Below are positions 6,096 to 7,392 of a DNA stretch of 7,392 bases, piece by piece. The stretch spans positions 1 through 7,392 of the forward strand of contig JAUVGT010000251.1 of assembly GCA_030593645.1 (NCBI GenBank). The letters are read 5' to 3'. The stretch is from Deltaproteobacteria bacterium. GTDB taxonomy: Bacteria; Desulfobacterota; Desulfobacteria; Desulfobacterales; JAUVGT01. Both the position numbers and the translations under genes were made by a program. Under the pieces are notes generated by a model. The model had not been told where the DNA came from, did no database searches, and saw nothing but the letters and a program-made list of their open reading frames with translations. Each line of letters starts with the position of its first letter. The stretch's first letter is position 1.

Positions 6096-7082
6096 ATGGA
6101 TGATAATGTGAGCATAGAAAAGATTTTATATGTAAAAAACCTAACCACGTCTTTTGATACGGAAACCGGCAGAATTCGGGCCGTTGATCATATCAATTTT
6201 TCCGTAAAAAGGAGAGAAACATTGGGTATTGTTGGGGAATCCGGCTGCGGAAAAAGTGTAACAGCTCTTTCAATCATGAGACTTTTGCCTAAACCATCGG
6301 GTATTATTGAAGGAGGCCAGGTACTGTTTAACGGAATGGACATTATCAGTCTTCCTGCGGATAAAATGCATGAAGTTCGCGGTAAAAAAATATCCATGAT
6401 ATTCCAGGAGCCCATGACCGCTTTAAACCCGGTTCATAAAATTGGAAAACAGTTAATAGAGGTTTTTGAACTTCATTTTCCATCCATGGACGACATGCAG
6501 ATATATCAGGAATGTGTTGAACTTCTTGAGAGAGTAAAAATCCCGGAACCTGATCTTCGAATGAATGAATATCCTCATCAGCTTTCAGGAGGTATGAGAC
6601 AACGTGTGGTTATCGCTATTGCCCTGGCCTGTAAACCGAATATTCTTATTGCTGACGAACCGACGACGGCACTCGATGTAACGATCCAGGCCCAGATCCT
6701 TTCCCTGATCAAGGATCTGCAAAGAGATACGGGGATGTCTGTAATATTTATTACGCATGATCTTGGAGTGATTGCCGAAGTTTGCGATGATGTCGTCGTT
6801 ATGTACGCCGGGAAAATCGCAGAAACAGCCGCGGTCAGAGATCTTTTTTATATACCCAAACATCCATATACAAAAGGTTTGTTGGAATCTATTCCGCGGC
6901 TTGAAAACAAAAGAAAATCAAAACTGAAGATTATTAAAGGACAGGTACCCAGTCTGGATGAACTTCCGGAAGGCTGTCGGTTTCAAAACAGGTGCCCAGA
7001 AGTAATGGATATTTGCAGAACAGAGCATCCTGAATTAAAACCAGTCGGTGAAGATCATCAGGTTTCCTGTTATCTGTATTAA
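6096..7082 (+). CDS. Peptide ABC transporter ATP-binding protein, OppD/DppD type
   Basis: This is a cytoplasmic ATPase that powers the permeases. The 328-residue single ABC domain has Walker A GESGCGKS (47-54), Q-loop Gln104 in FQEP, signature LSGGMRQR (163-170), Walker B ILIADEP (183-189) with catalytic Glu188, the D-loop ALD, and H-loop His221. The oligopeptide-type C-terminal extension begins around FYIPKHPYTKGLLESIP (251-267). It contains Cys294, Cys300, Cys307 and Cys325, a pattern reported to bind a [4Fe-4S] cluster in some DppD proteins. The gene starts 55 bases after the binding-protein stop with no clear terminator between, so co-transcription is likely. ATG 6096 lacks a good ribosome site; GTG 6108, seven bases after a weak GGA and giving MSIEKILYVKNL, is an equally plausible start. 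E. coli YejF has two fused ABC domains; this protein has one. Confidence 0.94.
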   Translation: MDDNVSIEKILYVKNLTTSFDTETGRIRAVDHINFSVKRRETLGIVGESGCGKSVTALSIMRLLPKPSGIIEGGQVLFNGMDIISLPADKMHEVRGKKISMIFQEPMTALNPVHKIGKQLIEVFELHFPSMDDMQIYQECVELLERVKIPEPDLRMNEYPHQLSGGMRQRVVIAIALACKPNILIADEPTTALDVTIQAQILSLIKDLQRDTGMSVIFITHDLGVIAEVCDDVVVMYAGKIAETAAVRDLFYIPKHPYTKGLLESIPRLENKRKSKLKIIKGQVPSLDELPEGCRFQNRCPEVMDICRTEHPELKPVGEDHQVSCYLY

Positions 7083-7091
7083 AATATGCAA

Positions 7092-7145
7092 GCACTTCTC
7101 AGTATGTCCTTTTAAGGAGTGTGTGGAAGTATAGTCCAGAAGTGC
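7092..7145. repeat. Stem with 38-base loop just after the ATPase gene
   Basis: GCACTTCT (7092-7099) and AGAAGTGC (7138-7145) are perfect 8-bp inverted repeats. Inside, TCCT (7107-7110) and AGGA (7115-7118) can form a smaller hairpin. It begins 10 bases after the ATPase stop codon. No T-tract follows, so it is not a typical intrinsic terminator. Confidence 0.5.
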
Positions 7146-7159
7146 CAAATCAGAAATTA

Positions 7160-7198
7160 TTTATTTTATCAAATAAAACCTGGTCCTTTGGGCCAGGT
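7160..7198. repeat. Two adjacent hairpins, one AT-rich and one GC-rich
   Basis: TTTATTT (7160-7166) and AAATAAA (7171-7177) form a perfect 7-bp stem with a four-base loop. Directly abutting it, ACCTGGTCC (7178-7186) and GGGCCAGGT (7190-7198) form a 9-bp stem with one G-T wobble and a TTT loop. The second is a stable hairpin but lacks a following T-run on the + strand. Read on the - strand, the hairpin is followed by TTTATTTGATAAAATAAA, an AT-rich tract that might support termination from that side. Confidence 0.55.
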
Positions 7199-7230
7199 CA
7201 GAGATAAATGGCTCTGCCATAAGAAATAAA

Positions 7231-7257
7231 TCAAAGTGACTAAAGTGAGCTAAAGTG
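7231..7257. repeat. Short tandem AAAGTG units
   Basis: AAAGTG occurs at 7233-7238, 7242-7247 and 7252-7257, spaced 9 and 10 bases apart, the last two within CTAAAGTG. The near-helical spacing could reflect a protein-binding site or simply a small degenerate tandem repeat. There is no evidence of function. Confidence 0.45.
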
Positions 7258-7260
7258 CCT

Positions 7261-7281
7261 TGTATGATGAAAAATCATACA
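7261..7281. repeat. 8-bp perfect hairpin
   Basis: TGTATGAT (7261-7268) and ATCATACA (7274-7281) flank a GAAAA loop. The stem is perfect and could be extended by a T-G pair. It lies just upstream of AT-rich sequence with two TATAAT hexamers. Confidence 0.5.
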
Positions 7282-7307
7282 GAGTATTTAATATAATTTG
7301 TATAATG

Positions 7308-7388
7308 CATCGTCCCAGCAAAAAATTGCGCGGGCGAGAATGGGCCTTCAACAGCTCGTCGGAGCCCGCGGAATTTTTTTGCGATGGG
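7308..7388 (+). terminator. Long GC-rich hairpin followed by a T-run; candidate operon terminator or repeat
   Basis: CGCGGGC (7329-7335) pairs perfectly with GCCCGCG (7364-7370). Outside it, GCAAAAAATT (7318-7327) pairs with AATTTTTTTGC (7372-7382) with a one-base bulge, and CATCG (7308-7312) matches CGATG (7382-7386). The run of seven T (7374-7380) follows the GC stem, as in a terminator with a 28-base loop. CGAG/CTCG (7335-7338/7355-7358) could shorten that loop. Equally, the A-run on the left arm would serve the opposite strand. The palindrome extends nearly to the window edge and may be a dispersed repeat. Confidence 0.45.
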
Positions 7389-7392
7389 TTTC

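Larger units (their letters stand above)
7083..7392. other. 310-base non-coding tail rich in inverted repeats
   Basis: No gene, and in particular no start of a second ATPase, is seen after the ATPase stop. The stretch holds successive inverted repeats at 7092-7145, 7160-7177, 7178-7198, 7199-7216 and 7261-7281, three spaced AAAGTG units (7233-7257), and a long hairpin reaching the window edge (7308-7388). TATAAT hexamers occur at 7292-7297 and 7301-7306, but without supporting -35 boxes. Confidence 0.75.

Noticed and set aside
7292..7306. Two TATAAT hexamers suggesting a promoter
   Set aside because: Neither has a recognisable -35 box at 16-18 bases, and such hexamers are expected by chance in this AT-rich stretch. 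No gene start follows within the window.

Overview
The window carries two ordinary bacterial chromosomal units. The first is the ribosomal protein operon rplM-rpsI (281-1137), closed by a strong intrinsic terminator. The second is a four-gene ABC importer operon on the same strand (1643-7082): two permeases, a lipoprotein-type solute-binding protein and one ATPase. The gene content is that of a Gram-negative bacterium. The AT-leaning composition and the dispersed foldback repeat with ends like TTTTTACGAGACCGTCA remind me of sulfate-reducing Desulfobacterota (Desulfobacterales). That placement rests on recall, not on a search.

Layout. 1-140: right part of a foldback repeat, cut by the window edge. 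141-280: promoter region of rplM. 281-1137: rplM (GTG start) and rpsI, 26 bases apart. 1138-1642: terminator, then a roughly 120-bp nested palindromic (REP-like) element, then an 18-bp perfect palindrome abutting a TATAAT box before the transporter genes. 1643-2674: yejB-type permease. 2681-2870: second foldback copy with a smaller hairpin lodged at its apex. 2890-3933: yejE-type permease. 3958-4110: third foldback copy. 4139-6040: yejA-like solute-binding lipoprotein. 6096-7082: OppD/DppD-type ATPase. 7083-7392: no gene; a run of short inverted repeats, a small tandem motif, and a long hairpin at the window edge.

How the parts work together. The binding protein would capture an oligopeptide-like ligand outside the inner membrane and pass it to the YejB/YejE channel, with ATP hydrolysis by the ATPase. 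Known Yej systems import peptides, including microcin C and, in some Alphaproteobacteria, muropeptides. The exact ligand here cannot be read from sequence. E. coli YejF is a fused double ATPase, whereas here there is a single-domain ATPase and no partner within the window.

The most unusual signal is the foldback repeat family. Two copies sit in the two gaps between yejB, yejE and the binding-protein gene. In both, the 3' half of the repeat is open in the same frame as the downstream gene and starts with an ATG, so each gene has a possible N-terminal extension of the form MI(T/A)KCS(R/T)TQ(K/T)LDFLR(D/N)RQK. The family-typical starts lie just downstream of the repeats, so the extensions are probably mostly annotation traps. 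In one copy, however, the nested hairpin places a good Shine-Dalgarno sequence in front of the repeat-borne ATG.
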